Shown here one piece after another: positions 51,500 through 62,571 of a stretch of DNA of 64,000 nt. Position 1 is the stretch's first letter. Each line of letters opens with the position of its first letter. Source of the stretch: Periplaneta americana (Eukaryota; Arthropoda; Insecta; Blattodea; Blattidae); NCBI RefSeq assembly GCF_040183065.1, contig NC_091130.1:25081859-25145858 (forward strand), in the 5' to 3' direction. A program made the position numbers and the translations under genes. The notes beneath the pieces are model-generated. The model searched no databases, was not told the DNA's origin, and saw nothing but the letters and a program-made list of their open reading frames with translations.

Positions 51500-51658
51500 C
51501 AGTTCTGAAGAAGACCAATAACAGGTCGAAACATGTAAACCAGATACGATAAATTTAACACGAGAAAGTCATACAATACATATCCCGAAGAAGACTGAAA
51601 CTAAAGTGAAAGCCTATTTTCCCAAATTCTAACAAACGGAAGTTTAATGAACCTGAAA

Positions 51659-53371
51659 TTAAGACTGCTTTTCAAACTGAATAATCTTTTGATGCTTGCT
51701 TTTCACATGTTTGTTTAAGGTACTTCTAACAGTGAAGGCCATGTCACACTCTGAACAGGGATAAGGCTTATCACCAGAGTGTGTTCGCATGTGAACTTGC
51801 AAACCGTGGTTAAACGATTTACCACAGACTGTACACGTATGGCGCTTGATTGTACCAGCATGCCATTTCCGATGGGCATAGAGATTCCGTTTTGCATTAA
51901 ACGTTTTACTACACTGATCACAGCTATAAGGCCGAGCTCCTGTATGATGATTCATGTGAGCTGACAAAGTACTCCGACGTAGGAATCCCTCACCGCACAC
52001 CAAACACTTGAATGGACGTTCACCGCCATGTTGTTTTGCGTGTTGATTCAGATTCCCCAGACTACTGTAACTCTTACCACAGACATCACATTTATGGGGC
52101 TTCTCCCCTGAGTGAGATCTCGCATGAACTTTCCTATCAGAATCCTTCGTAAAACCTTTCCCACATATTGTGCACTTAAAAGGATATTGTCCTTCATGCC
52201 TCGATGAAACATGAACTTTGAGCTGTGTCACAAGGGCGAAGCGTTTGCTGCATTGGCTACACTGGAACGGTAAGTCTCCGGAGCATACACGAATGTGAGC
52301 GACAAGATTTGAACTAGAACTGAAACGTTTTCCACAGTGCTGACACACAAAAGGGCGTTCCCCAGTATGAGTTCTCATATGAACATGCAGCGAGTTACGA
52401 CACATGAAACCTTTTCCGCACTGTTGACACGACAGACGATAACGGCCTTCGTGTTTACGTAAGTGATCGTCTAGGGAATATCGCTGTATGAAGAGCTTCC
52501 CGCATATCTCACACTGGAAACGGTACTCGCCACTATGGAGTAGTAAGTGGTTTTCTAATGCATGTAGAAGAGTAAAACCCTTACCGCAGCGATCACAATA
52601 AAAGCTAAACTGCTTTGTGTGATGTTGTTGATGATGCTTCTGCAAGTATTCTTTACTAGCGAACGATTTAGTGCATACATCACACTGATATTTAGAATTA
52701 GGAGACACTTCAATTTCAACCTGAGTTTCGCATGAAACAGAACTTTCACTAACATTACCTGAATCTGCTTTCTCCTTATCTGAAGTAGCGTCATGATTTT
52801 CATTTTCCGTTTCTATCTTTTCGTCAAAATCTGCAGAGGATATTTTCTCCTCACAGATCGTATCTTTCACCTCACTACCAGCAGAGTTATCAATATCTTT
52901 ATCTAAACTCTCTATCTGTGTATGCTCAGGAGGATTGTCAGGTACACTTTTAGGCAAAGATATATCAGCATTATCCTCGGGTTCTTCTACAATTTTTTCA
53001 GTGATGTCATTACCAACTTTCCAGTTTTCAAGAGCTTTTAGTGAGATAAGCCTAGTTTCGAATAGCTGTATTAAATCCTGTTTTACAGCCGCTAATTTCG
53101 TCTCTAAACAATCTACAGTATCAATGAGACTTAGACACCGCCTGCATATGAATTCGTTATGGAGTTTGAGGATCTGAGTATGGCCATCGGTCACTACTTG
53201 CGCTAATTTTGTTACCACAGGAATGTGAGAAGCTGATGTTACAGGTGAATCTCCTCGCATGTGGATGAACTGGTTGTCTGAGGCCTGTCCACTAGCTGAC
53301 ATACTGCATACTAGACATCTAGCAGGCTCTTCTTCTCGAAAGACTGTGCTCTTGATTTCTTCTATGGAAAT
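51659..53371 (-). CDS. C2H2 zinc-finger protein, terminal exon (ZAD-like segment plus twelve fingers)
   Basis: Open from the acceptor CTTATTACAG at 53372 to TAA at 51659 (570 codons). CLVC at local residues 19-22 and CRRC at 76-79 resemble the zinc-coordinating pairs of a ZAD dimerisation domain, common in insect zinc-finger transcription factors. An acidic linker follows, then twelve C2H2 fingers from YQCDVCTKSF (about 52690) to YPCSECDMAF (about 51740), joined by TGE(R/K)P-like linkers. Finger 5 ends HIRVC (C2HC), and finger 11 (FNHGLQVHMRTH) is two residues short. The likely role is sequence-specific DNA binding in the nucleus; the target is unknown. The frame begins upstream of the first Met, so an earlier exon is required. 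Confidence 0.93.
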   Translation of the reverse strand: MSIEEIKSTVFREEEPARCLVCSMSASGQASDNQFIHMRGDSPVTSASHIPVVTKLAQVVTDGHTQILKLHNEFICRRCLSLIDTVDCLETKLAAVKQDLIQLFETRLISLKALENWKVGNDITEKIVEEPEDNADISLPKSVPDNPPEHTQIESLDKDIDNSAGSEVKDTICEEKISSADFDEKIETENENHDATSDKEKADSGNVSESSVSCETQVEIEVSPNSKYQCDVCTKSFASKEYLQKHHQQHHTKQFSFYCDRCGKGFTLLHALENHLLLHSGEYRFQCEICGKLFIQRYSLDDHLRKHEGRYRLSCQQCGKGFMCRNSLHVHMRTHTGERPFVCQHCGKRFSSSSNLVAHIRVCSGDLPFQCSQCSKRFALVTQLKVHVSSRHEGQYPFKCTICGKGFTKDSDRKVHARSHSGEKPHKCDVCGKSYSSLGNLNQHAKQHGGERPFKCLVCGEGFLRRSTLSAHMNHHTGARPYSCDQCSKTFNAKRNLYAHRKWHAGTIKRHTCTVCGKSFNHGLQVHMRTHSGDKPYPCSECDMAFTVRSTLNKHVKSKHQKIIQFEKQS

Positions 53372-53440
53372 CTGTAATAAGGAAATAATTTTATCAGCAC
53401 GTTATGAAACCTTGCAAGAATAAGTGGAATTTATGACTAT

Positions 53441-54750
53441 CAGTGGCGTAGCATGAAATTTTGAGCAGGGGAAGCTAACTCAAATTGTCTTCCACGTACA
53501 TATGAAATAACGTATTGGAAAAATACTGGGTGTTCATTTCAAAGTGTGTCATGACGTCACTGTTGATGAGTCAGCGATTTGAAGCGAGTTTCAGCTTTTG
53601 TGTCGGAGAAGTTGCCTATTAATCAAGGCGTTCAATCTGAACTTGAGAACATGTGCGGTATGACTTGAACGTCATAGCAACAGATGGCGGTCTGTACGGT
53701 CTGTGTGCTACCATAACCTCTTTCGAACTGAGTTTTGCGCGGCCAAGTCGTACGCAGGGTATTTGTTATCATCGGTTGCGTACGGCAACATTCCACAACA
53801 CAAATCAAATGCTCCGTGTCCATGTTGACCGTCCAAGTTAATGTCAACAAATATGTAAGTAATCGTCTTAACCCTCTCCCCATATCCCGACAGTAAGAAA
53901 AAACTCATCTCAGTACATGTTTCGAAACAGTTCACATTCCTGCCACTACCGGCGTTACCGTACTTATCGGTAAGTACTCTTCTGAATGAACGCCGTACTT
54001 GCTAGGCAACTTCTCTGGCACATAAGTAAGACACCTCTGCGGAAGTGTAGGAAGACTGAATTCTCTAGGCTCATCGATTAGCCACATGACGGCATACAGC
54101 GAGCCATGACACATTTTGAACTGAATACCCAGTATAGTCTTAAAGTAAATAGTAGTCAATGTCAAGTCAGCAGTCCGAAGATTGATTGGAACCTCGTAAG
54201 TAACACCAACAAGTCATCACCTCAAATGTCTTGGTTGTGTCCTTCACTGACAGCAAGGGAGTCGGTCGTTTGTTTTTTAAATCACACTTTTGTTCATAAG
54301 TCAGTCTTAACAATGGAATTGTCCTAAAAATTCAAGTAAATTAGTGTCAGCAACAGTTATTTCACTCATTATTTATTATATCAGCCACAATGCACACTAA
54401 TACTTCAACTAAACACAACTCACGAAAGGGATAACTCGGAAACTAAATTCTTTTCCATGTTAAAGCTAGCTTCTTGCGAGCCTTGCAACCAGGGTAGTTT
54501 GTTAGAAAGAGACGGAAAATCTGCGGGGTGGGTTACACAGAAAAATGAGGGGATTGGAAGCTGACGTGTGCAGGCTTCATGTTTACTGCTGCATCACAAA
54601 TCATCCTGAGCTGCCGCATCACAATATTTAACGCGTAAATAAAAATTGTATTAAAATTAATAAATAATTTTGTTCATAAACTGCAGGTTATGAAATTATT
54701 ATTAACTGGGGAAGCTGAGCTTTTTAGCTTACATTGACGCTACGCCACTG
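53441..54750. mobile_element. hAT-type non-autonomous element, copy 1
   Basis: Ends CAGTGGCGTAGC / GCTACGCCACTG with a perfect 8-bp target duplication ATGACTAT (53433-53440 and 54751-54758). No transposase. 1310 bp, of which 607 bp is a nested TA element. It lies 61 bp upstream of the terminal zinc-finger exon's acceptor. Confidence 0.95.
53526..54132. mobile_element. TA-inserted MITE-like element nested in the hAT copy
   Basis: Inverted ends CTGGGTGTTCATTTCAAAG / ...ACCCAG, with further subterminal pairing (GAGAAGTTGCCTA) so that the arms extend over 120 bp. TA on both sides (53524-53525, 54133-54134). The second hAT copy reads AAAAATATAGTC with one TA here, so it is the empty site. Confidence 0.93.
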
Positions 54751-54758
54751 ATGACTAT

Positions 54759-55177
54759 ACTGTTTTCGCTGTAAGAAAAATCCTAATGTAAACATAAGCA
54801 CGTGGCTGTCATACCCGTGATTGGCTCCCAGTCGAAACACTCACATGACGCAGGAAAATATAGTTCGTATTTGGAAACCACAATCTTGTATTATTTGAAA
54901 ATAAAAAATTGAATTCTAGTCGTTAAATATGATGAAACATTTAACTTCACTCATATGTAAAACGTTATGTAAAAGAAAAGCTACATTTATATTTTGTTAT
55001 GTACTATGAATGCGGATGAATACCAACAGTAATACCGAGGTAGTCTGTTCTTGTAACAAGCTGGCGTCACTTGAGCTCGTAGTTGTTCACGTAAGCACGT
55101 GGTACAGAAGTATGGCTTCTACATCCTCAACTGTCCATTGTGAAGACATAAAACTTAAAAATAATTTAATTGCAGTA
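54759..55177. other. Intron stretch without a recognised element
   Basis: Nothing supported on either strand. Confidence 0.55.
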
Positions 55178-55189
55178 ATTATAAAATAA

Positions 55190-57017
55190 AAGAGCATTTG
55201 ACTCTGTCAATAGACATGTTATTTGGCAAACCTTAAAGGAGTAGGCCTATGGCATTCCACTAAAAATTATTAATATTATTAAAGACATGTACCAAGGTTC
55301 CAAAGCACAGATAATACATGAAGGTAATCTCTCAGAACCTTTAGAAACGAAATCTGGAGTAAGACAAGGGTGTATTTTCTCCCCAACATTGTTTCTGATG
55401 GTGTTAGATAGAACTATGAGAAGGGTTATAGGAAAAAGGAAAAGAGGAATTCAATGGGATATTAACAATCGTCTGGAAGACTTTGACTTTGCAGATGATA
55501 TATGTTTGCTAGCACAGAGATTTAGGGATATGGAAGCTGAAGTTGAGAAATTACAAGAGGAAGTAGAAAATGTTGGACTGAAGATAAGCTAAACTCCTCT
55601 AAGACAAAACAGATGAGGGTAAATTGTAATAATAAAAATAAATTGACAGTAAATGATATAGAAATAGAAGAAGTGGATACTTTTCTATACCTGGGAAGTG
55701 TGGTTACAAAAACAGGTGGAGCGGAAGAAGATGTGAAAAGACGTATTCAGATAGCAAATGGAGCATTTGTACAGCTATATCCAATACAGCGGAATAACAA
55801 CATCTCATTGAAGACAAAGCTCAGACTGTTTAACACAAATGTAAAATCAGTCCTCCTCTATGGTTGTGAAATATGGAAAATTACGGATGTAATAAATAAA
55901 AAGACACAGATGTTCGTCAACAGATGTCTGAGACGTATTCTAAATATAAGATGGCTGGAAATAATAGCAAATGAAGAACTGTGGAGAAGAACTAACCAAT
56001 CACAAATATGTTATCAAATAAAACAAAGAAAATGGAATTGGATAGGCCACATGCTGAGAAAGCCAGAAGGAGCTATTGAGAAGCAGTGGCGTAGCGTGAA
56101 ATTTTGAGCAGGGGAAGCTAACTCAAGTTGTCTTTCATGTACATATGAGAAAACGTATTACAAAAATATAGTCTTAAAATAAATAGTAGTCAATGTCAAG
56201 TCAGCAGTCCGAAGATTGGTTGGAACCTCGTAAGTAACACCAATAAGGCATGACCTCAAGTGGTAAAATATGATTTCATGGTTTACAAATATCTATAAGA
56301 AATAGACACGGCCATTTATCTTTTAAATCGCACTTTTGTTCGTAAGTCAGTCTTGATAATAGAATTGTCCTAAAAATTCAAGTAAATTGGTGTCAGGAAC
56401 TGTTATTTCGCTCATTATTTATTATATGTATCAGCCGCAATGCACACTAACCTTCACCTGAACACAACTCACGAAAGAAACTTTCAACATAAAAGCTAGC
56501 TTCTTCTGTGCCTTGCGACCAGGGTAGGTTAGTTAGAAAGGGATGGAAAATCTGTGGAGTGGATTACACAGAAGAATGAGTGAAAGAAACCAGTCTGCTT
56601 GGAAGCTGGTGTGTGCAGGCTTCTTGTTTACTGCTGCATCACAAATCATCCTGAGCTGCCGCATCACAATATTTAACGCATAAATATAAACTCTATTAAA
56701 ATTAATAAATAATTTTGTTCATAAACTGCAGGTTTATTATGAAATTATTATTAACTGGGGAAGCTGAGCTTTTTAGCTTATATTGACGCTACGCCACTGT
56801 TGAGAAGACTGCAATTGATTGGAATCCACAAGGAGTAAGGAAGAGAGGACGGCCTAGAAAAACATGGAAACGATCAATAAAGGAGGAAGTAGAGAGATGT
56901 GGGAAAAGCTGGAAAGAGGTGAAACGGATGGCTGGCGACAGAGTACACTTTACTGGAGGAACTTTACTGCTGCCGTATGTTCCACCTAGGAACAACAGGA
57001 TACAAGAAGAAGAAGAG
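55190..57017 (+). mobile_element. RTE-clade LINE, 5'-truncated, split by a hAT copy
   Basis: Encodes SVNRHVIWQTL, then SGVRQGCIFSPTLFLMVLDR, FADDICLLAQRFRDMEAEVE (catalytic FADD), VDTFLYLGSVVTKTGGAEED, VLLYGCEIWK and WNWIGHMLRKPEGAIEK; after the hAT insertion it resumes TAIDWNPQGVRKRGRPRKTW and ends with an (AAG)n tail. A short break near 55591 separates two frames. Target duplication TTATAAAATAA at 55179-55189 and 57018-57028. Confidence 0.92.
56084..56799. mobile_element. hAT-type non-autonomous element, copy 2
   Basis: 716 bp, collinear with copy 1 but lacking the nested TA element. Same CAGTGGCGTAGC termini and a perfect 8-bp duplication TTGAGAAG (56076-56083 and 56800-56807), inserted in the LINE's coding sequence. 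Confidence 0.96.
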
Positions 57018-57501
57018 TTATAAAATAAGTGTTTCCTAAGCAAACGAATGCATAGTAGTGAGGTTAGGCCTACTTGACGAGTAACGGGAAATGTTTAACA
57101 TGAAACAGAATGTACAACAGTAGGCAGGAACACGTACTGAGAATCTATGGCGCCAAACAGCGGCCAATGAAGCCTCACTTCAGTCACGTGCTATTGTTTA
57201 TATTAGGATTTTTCTTACAGCGAAAAGATTGTAGTATTAGAGCAGACTTTCTTGTGTAAGCCATCATCATTCCACAATTTCATCGTCTGCAGGGAGTGGT
57301 TACTGTACCTGCCTCTGAACTGAAGTAACCCAGGCAGAATTGGTGAATTCTTAAGCCAAGATAGAAAGTCTGAAGATAGCACTTTCTTAGTAACTTTGAG
57401 CATTTTATAATCATTTAATTCTTTATCATCTTATAAATGTCATTTCCCTTTGCAGTTTATTTTCTTTAACTACGATTTAAAAGATAAACGAAAATTAAAT
57501 C

Positions 57502-57809
57502 GGAAAACGTATTATTTGTCTTTCTTGTGTTAAATTTTATATTACCTTGTTAACATGTTTCAGCCTGCTATCGGCCATTCTCAGAACTGGTTGTTGCTGG
57601 TCTTGGCGCCTTTTGTTTAGTTTCCTGTGGGGGTGTGTTTGTGTAGTGTAATGTGGAGGCGCCAAGACCAGCAACAACCAGTTCTGACGATGGTCAATAG
57701 CAGACTGAAACATGTTAACAAAGTAATATAAAATTTAACACAAGAAAGACAAATAATACGTTTTCCGAAGTGATATAGTGTTAAAAGTTGTGTAATAAAG
57801 ATGTGTAAT
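57502..57809. mobile_element. Penelope-like fold-back (family 2), minimal copy
   Basis: Left - strand terminus (AACATGTTTCAGCCTGC) and right + strand terminus (CCAGTTCTGACGATGG) meet with almost nothing between. Flanked by a 12-bp duplication GAAAATTAAATC (57490-57501 and 57810-57821). Confidence 0.9.
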
Positions 57810-57892
57810 GAAAATTAAATCATTTATTGCAGAGTTGGCTTTAGCAAGCAACAAGGGTACAACTGGACAAGTGACGCAATCTACTTACGGCT

Positions 57893-58920
57893 TTTAAGGA
57901 ACCCGGATGTTCATTGCCGCCCTCATATAAGCCTGCCATTGGTCCCTATCCTGAGCAAGATTAATCCAATCCCTACAATCATATTCCACCTCCCTCAAAT
58001 CCATTTTAATATTATTCTCCCATCTACGTCTCGATCTCCCCAAAGGTATTTTTCCCTCCAGTCTTCCCTCTATATGCATTTCTGGATTTGCCCATACATA
58101 CTACATGCCCTGCCCATCTCAAATGTCTGGATTTTATGTTCCTAATTATGTCAGGTGAAGAATACAATGTATGCAGTTCTGCATTGTGTAACTTTCTCCA
58201 TTCTCCTGTAATTTCACCCTTCTTAGCCCCAAATATTTTCCTAAGCACCTAATTCTCAAACACCTTTAACCTCTGTTCCTCTCTCAAAGTGAGAGTCCAA
58301 GTTTCACAGCCATACAGAACAACCGGTAATATAATTGTTTTATAAATTCTTTCAGATTTTTTGACAGCAGACTGGATGATAAAAGCTTCTCAACCGAATA
58401 ATAATACGCATTTCCCATATTTATTCTGCGTTTAATTTCCTCCTGAGTAAAAAAGGTAAGGTAAAGGTATCCCCGTAACATGCCATGAAGGCACTTGGGG
58501 GGCATGGAGGTAGAGCCCCATGCTTTCCATGACCTCGGCACTAGAATGAGGTGGTGTGGTCGGCACCACGCTCTGACCGCCTTTTACCCCCGGGAAAGAC
58601 CCGGTACTCAATTTTATAGGAGGCTGAGTGAACCTCGGGGCCGTTCTGAAAGTTTGGCAACGAGAAAAAATCCTGTCACCACCTGGGATCGAACCCCGGA
58701 CCTTCCAGTCCGTAGCCAGCTGCTCTACCAACTGAGCTACCCGGCCGCCAATTTCCTCCTCAGTATTAAGCTTATTTATATTTGCTACTGTTGCTCCAAG
58801 ATATTTAAATTTTTCCACCTCTTCAAAGGATAAATTTCCAATTTTTATATTTCCATTTCGTACAATATTCTGATCATGAGACATAAACATATATTTTGTC
58901 TTTTCTGGATTTACTTCCAA
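57893..58920 (-). mobile_element. RTE-clade LINE 3' half, split by a SINE
   Basis: On the - strand: [39 protein letters not shown], then (after the SINE) EEIKRRINMGNAYYYSVEKL, LRKIFGAKKGEITGEWRKLH and LEGKIPLGRSRRRWENNIKM to NIRVP. Same family as 30281-31310, with at least two frame changes. Confidence 0.88.
58449..58749 (-). mobile_element. tRNA-derived SINE, 'GGTAGCTCAGTTGGTAGAGC' family, full length
   Basis: 301 bp, - strand: GGCGGCCGGGTAGCTCAGTT (A-box), a TACGG anticodon-loop region suggesting tRNA-Arg(ACG) ancestry, B-box GGGGTTCGATCCC, then GGTGGTGACAGGATTTTTCT and an AAGGTAAGG(A)n tail. Target duplication AATTTCCTCCT(G/C)AGT, 15 bp with one mismatch (58434-58448, 58750-58764). Confidence 0.95.
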
Positions 58921-58924
58921 ACTT

Positions 58925-59499
58925 TACTTTACTTGAAATTATAGTCCCATCGCTCTAATTTCTGGCAGTCAGTCTCTTTGCAGGTCGGCTACATTTAAAC
59001 GCATGCGTCTTGTGATTCCCTGAGGAAGACAATATTCATTTCTTAAGGCTCGATAAATACTTAATATAATCGCCCGCCATTTTGGCTCTTTCGTTGGCGT
59101 TCGCAGAAAGCACACGAAGACGTTATTTGCCGCTCAATTATTTGCTGAATTACAGTGCGTTTGATTTATTATCATAGGAGCTACTACATGATAATGTTTA
59201 ACGGTGTGGCAAATAGATTCCTCATATGGTAGCTCGGCAACGAAAGAACAAAAATGGCGAACGATACTACCTACCTAGACTTTATAGAGCCTTCACTTCC
59301 TAAGACATACCGTAAGCAAAGAGGAGGAGTCATGCTGGGAATAACAGCGACGCGACTATAGTAGTGACTATTTGAATTAAATAATAAGTAGACCTAAGTT
59401 GTTAAATGTGTGGGTAGATGCTTGAAATACGTAACTAATTAAAACATTATGAATCCCAGGAAAGCATTGCATTCCAAAGAGAAACAGAATATACCATAC
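58925..59499. other. Intron stretch of the zinc-finger gene
   Basis: No repeat family or exon recognised. The frame of the Gln-rich exon runs past the donor to 59377, but the intronic part (VWYILFLFGMQ) looks non-coding. Confidence 0.55.
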
Positions 59500-61194
59500 C
59501 TCGCTCTCTGTCATCTCTTCTTCAGTCTCTTCCACGATGATGTCACTCTCTCCAGCAACACTTGATGACTCCTGGTTGCTGTTTTCTTTGCCGTCCGCCT
59601 CAGCACAATCTATCTGCAGTTCCTGGGCATCACCATCTGCACACAACTGCATTCCCTCTCCCACTGAGCCACAGTTTGGCAGACAATTGACAGTCGACCT
59701 CTGCTGCTGCAGCTGTGAGTTGAACATGGTCTGGCCGTTATGATTCAAGCTGTTAGACCCCTCCATCGACATCTGACAACAGCCGCTATTGGAAGACACG
59801 GAGCTCTGAAGATTCACAGAGTTCTCGTTCACAGTTTTGATATCCGTCTGCAGACAACTTTCCATGACGTCACAAGGTATTCCACTGTCTAAGCCACACC
59901 TGCCGTGCTCCTGGAAGTGTGACAACACAGGCAGCTGTCCCGGAGAAATGGCATAGGATTTGTTGATGTCGGCCAAGTTGTTCTGAGGCAGGCTGTGATG
60001 TTTGGAAGTTGTGAAGTGTTGCTGGAAACGAGCAGTATTATGAGAGCTATCGCTCCCCATGTGGAGTATTAAAGACGCTTGAGAATAAAGTGATTCTTCA
60101 TGTAGTTCTCCTGAAGAACTGTACATCGTGGAATGGGTGGGATAGCCGTTTTGTTCCTGTTGCTTTTGTGGTACCGCTGTCGAAGCATGCTCTACCGACT
60201 GTCCATTTTGTTGTATCTTCTGAAGGTTACAGTACTTCATCCCTTGCTCCTTATTTTGCTCCAAGCAAGCTGATTTCATCTGATTATTACTAGAACAATG
60301 ACTAATTTGCTTATTTGTACCAGGATTATGATTCTGTGCATGATCAAAGCATGATTCTGTTATGTTGGAATCTGAAGAATGCTTCATATCAGTTTGTTCT
60401 TGCAGTAGCATGTTTAACTGTGACACTGAGCACGACGGAAACTGTTCATTGCACTTATAATTATTCTGAGATGAATTTTGATTTTGTTGATTTCCATAAC
60501 TTAACATCGCTTGATTACAAAACCAAGCTTGAGAATCTAAACTGTTGTTCTTACACTGGGCGTTCGTTAAATCTTTATTAACAGATCTATACGCTTCGGT
60601 AGAAAGAGGAGAACACATTCCGACACTATCTGGTACAGTAATTCTATTACCACAACAAGTATGAGACAAACTCTGACCACTACAGGACATACCTTTATCG
60701 CTATACTGGGTTCTAATATTCCTGTCACTATCCACTTGTTGCAAAGCATTACTCATTGCATTCGACACACGCGTATCAGAAATCCAGGGTTCTACATGGC
60801 TGTAACTGTTAAAACTTGTTGAAGTAAAAGTATTTTGTGACGTATAACTCGTCTGTGTACTGAATACTCCGTTATACAGAGACTGTCCTTGGCTAGAGAG
60901 CAAAGGATTGAACACTGGCGACTGTTGCAGCCCTCTGTGGAAAAAGTGACCCCCCGAGCCACCATTATTATTAGGCAGTGTGCATGCAGTAGGAGCGACG
61001 CTTGTAGATATTCCTGAATCTGATCCTGCACCATACGGTGAAGAATAAATCTGAGGTCTTTCCATTCCTTGTGAACTATTTACATTTTGCAAATTTTGCA
61101 ACTGTGATCGACTGGATTGTGAGTAAGATCTGCCGTAATTACTGCCTACTATACAGCCTGAACAAGAGTCCTTGTGAGACATAACATGTGGTAG
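59500..61194 (-). CDS. Probable internal exon of the zinc-finger gene (Gln/Ser/Asn-rich, 565 codons)
   Basis: Open for 1695 nt between an acceptor TTTATGTTTCAG|CTACCA and a donor AGCGAG|GTATGG, both phase 0. Encodes LPHVMSHKDSCSGCIVGSNY, long Ser/Gln/Asn/His-rich stretches (QQHFTTSKHHSLPQNN, LNMLLQEQTDMKHS) and an acidic end (IIVEETEEEMTESE). No folded domain is recognised; composition fits an activation or disordered region of a transcription factor. Joined to the terminal exon it reads ...EEEMTESE-ISIEEIKSTVFRE. The next candidate exon downstream on this strand is the finger exon, so the join is likely, but another exon within the 6.1-kb intron cannot be excluded. Confidence 0.75.
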
Positions 61195-61279
61195 CTGAAA
61201 CATAAAAAATAATTCGTGTGAACTACTACACAATTACATTCTGCTATACAAGTATTAATTAAGGTTATACATAACCTAC

Positions 61280-61447
61280 CTCACTTGTTCCATAGCCACA
61301 CGATTGACAGTGATAATGCGCGGTAGTACAAATACAAGTACTGTAGCCACATACAGTTTCTCGATAAAAACAGAAACCTTTAATTTTTGCGGTGTGTTGT
61401 TGATAATTTGAGTGCTTTTCTGCCGATTGTTTATCTGATGTTTCCAT
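61280..61447 (-). CDS. Probable first coding exon of the zinc-finger gene (Cys/His-rich)
   Basis: ATG at 61447, with an in-frame TAA two codons upstream, opens 56 codons ending ACAAGTGAG|GTAGGT in phase 0. METSDKQSAEKHSNYQQHTA is followed by a cluster with Cys at 26, 33, 38, 40, 47 and 50 and His at 44 and 46; two more Cys (SCSGC) come right after the splice to the next exon. This could be a small zinc-binding module spread over two exons; no family recognised. Confidence 0.68.
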
Positions 61448-62137
61448 TTTTTAAGCCACTTCGCTCTAGTTTGCAACTTCAAATTGCGTCCATATACTTT
61501 TTTACATGCCATTAACAGGGTAGCCAACAACAAAACTTGCACACAACTCTTTACAATCATTAAATAAGTTTATGGAAATTGTAATATCCTTTCTGAATAT
61601 CAGTGGCATTAAATAAATAACGCAAAAAAGTTTATATCTATCAAACATACACAAAAAACTAAAACAAAAAATTCGTGATATGAAAGTGTGTATAAAATAC
61701 TGTAGTGGTACAATACTGCCAAGTCGGTGAACAAATGACTGTCAAATTGTGTCATGAAATAAGAATACGTCATTCACTGAAATGGTATGATGTGGATGTC
61801 ATAAGCTGCTGTGACTGTGAGAAATTCTTGGGTAGACGTGGGCTTCCATTATTGGAACATTAACCAATATAAGTGAAATTGGAAGTCAAATTTTCTCGAA
61901 GCGCAGTATATTTTGAGTGTTTTAATGGACTCTTAGTGTAAAGTGTGCATTAAAAGACATGGTATACATATCGTCAAGTAAGTAGGCCTAAATATAAATA
62001 AACGTGTTTTCTGAGAATTTTCTGGAAACACAACATTAAAAAGTGTGTAACAATGCACTGGTTTAGGGGTGGAGAGCAGCAGTAACATTGTAATATTGTT
62101 TTATTTTGATAGCTCATAATTTTCCTGAAATTTTCAG
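61448..62137. promoter_or_regulatory. Probable 5' region of the zinc-finger gene, possibly bidirectional
   Basis: Lies between the first coding exon of the - strand gene and splice-like + strand segments. No TATA box or named site can be supported; the call rests on position only. Confidence 0.3.
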
Positions 62138-62222
62138 GTGGTACAATTCAAGAGAAATCACCATGGAGTCTGTCAAGACTTGTAGATTTATTCTGGAGTT
62201 TATTGAATTTTATAGTTATGTT
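62138..62222 (+). other. Candidate exon of a divergent + strand gene
   Basis: Bounded by ATTTTCAG and GTAAGTAT. It contains an ATG in a good context (CACCATGG at 62160) opening MESVKTCRFILEFIEFYSYV, but joined to the next candidate exon that frame stops after seven codons, so it would be a 5' untranslated exon with a short upstream frame. Confidence 0.25.
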
Positions 62223-62571
62223 GTAAGTATAAACAATTAAGGAATCTTTTACATTACGGTGCGAGATGAATTAAATAGGCTTACGTATGAAAAAATTAAC
62301 AATGATGGTGAGATAATACTGATACAGTGTATTCTTTTAGATAAAATAAGAACGGTAGCCTACTAACTTCATTGTTCAATGTATGTCGACCTATTATTAA
62401 AATTTCTCATTTATAGGCTTATAGGCATAATATAGAGATAACAATTTCGGGTATAACATAGCCTACTTAGATCACTATGAAAAAAGATAAGGACAAGTTA
62501 TTCAAATTCTTACTACAAGGTAATTTACAACAACATAGTAAAGTTCTAATTATAAGGTACTTAATTTTCAG

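Larger units (their letters stand above)
49425..51590. mobile_element. Penelope-like fold-back (family 2), split by a Harbinger-like element
   Basis: The left half (49425-49570) is the - strand terminus; the right half (from 49571, NEILNTQLNFRTHTLFDSTL) is + strand, is cut at CGACCAG (49699) and resumes at 51500 with CAGTTCTGAAGAAGACC to about 51590. Both 3' ends face outward as in the other copies. The right end lies about 70 bp from the zinc-finger gene's stop. Confidence 0.85.

Noticed and set aside
57215-57403. 62-codon - strand frame as an extra zinc-finger exon
   Set aside because: No good acceptor in the right phase was seen and the Gln-rich and finger exons already join in phase 0.
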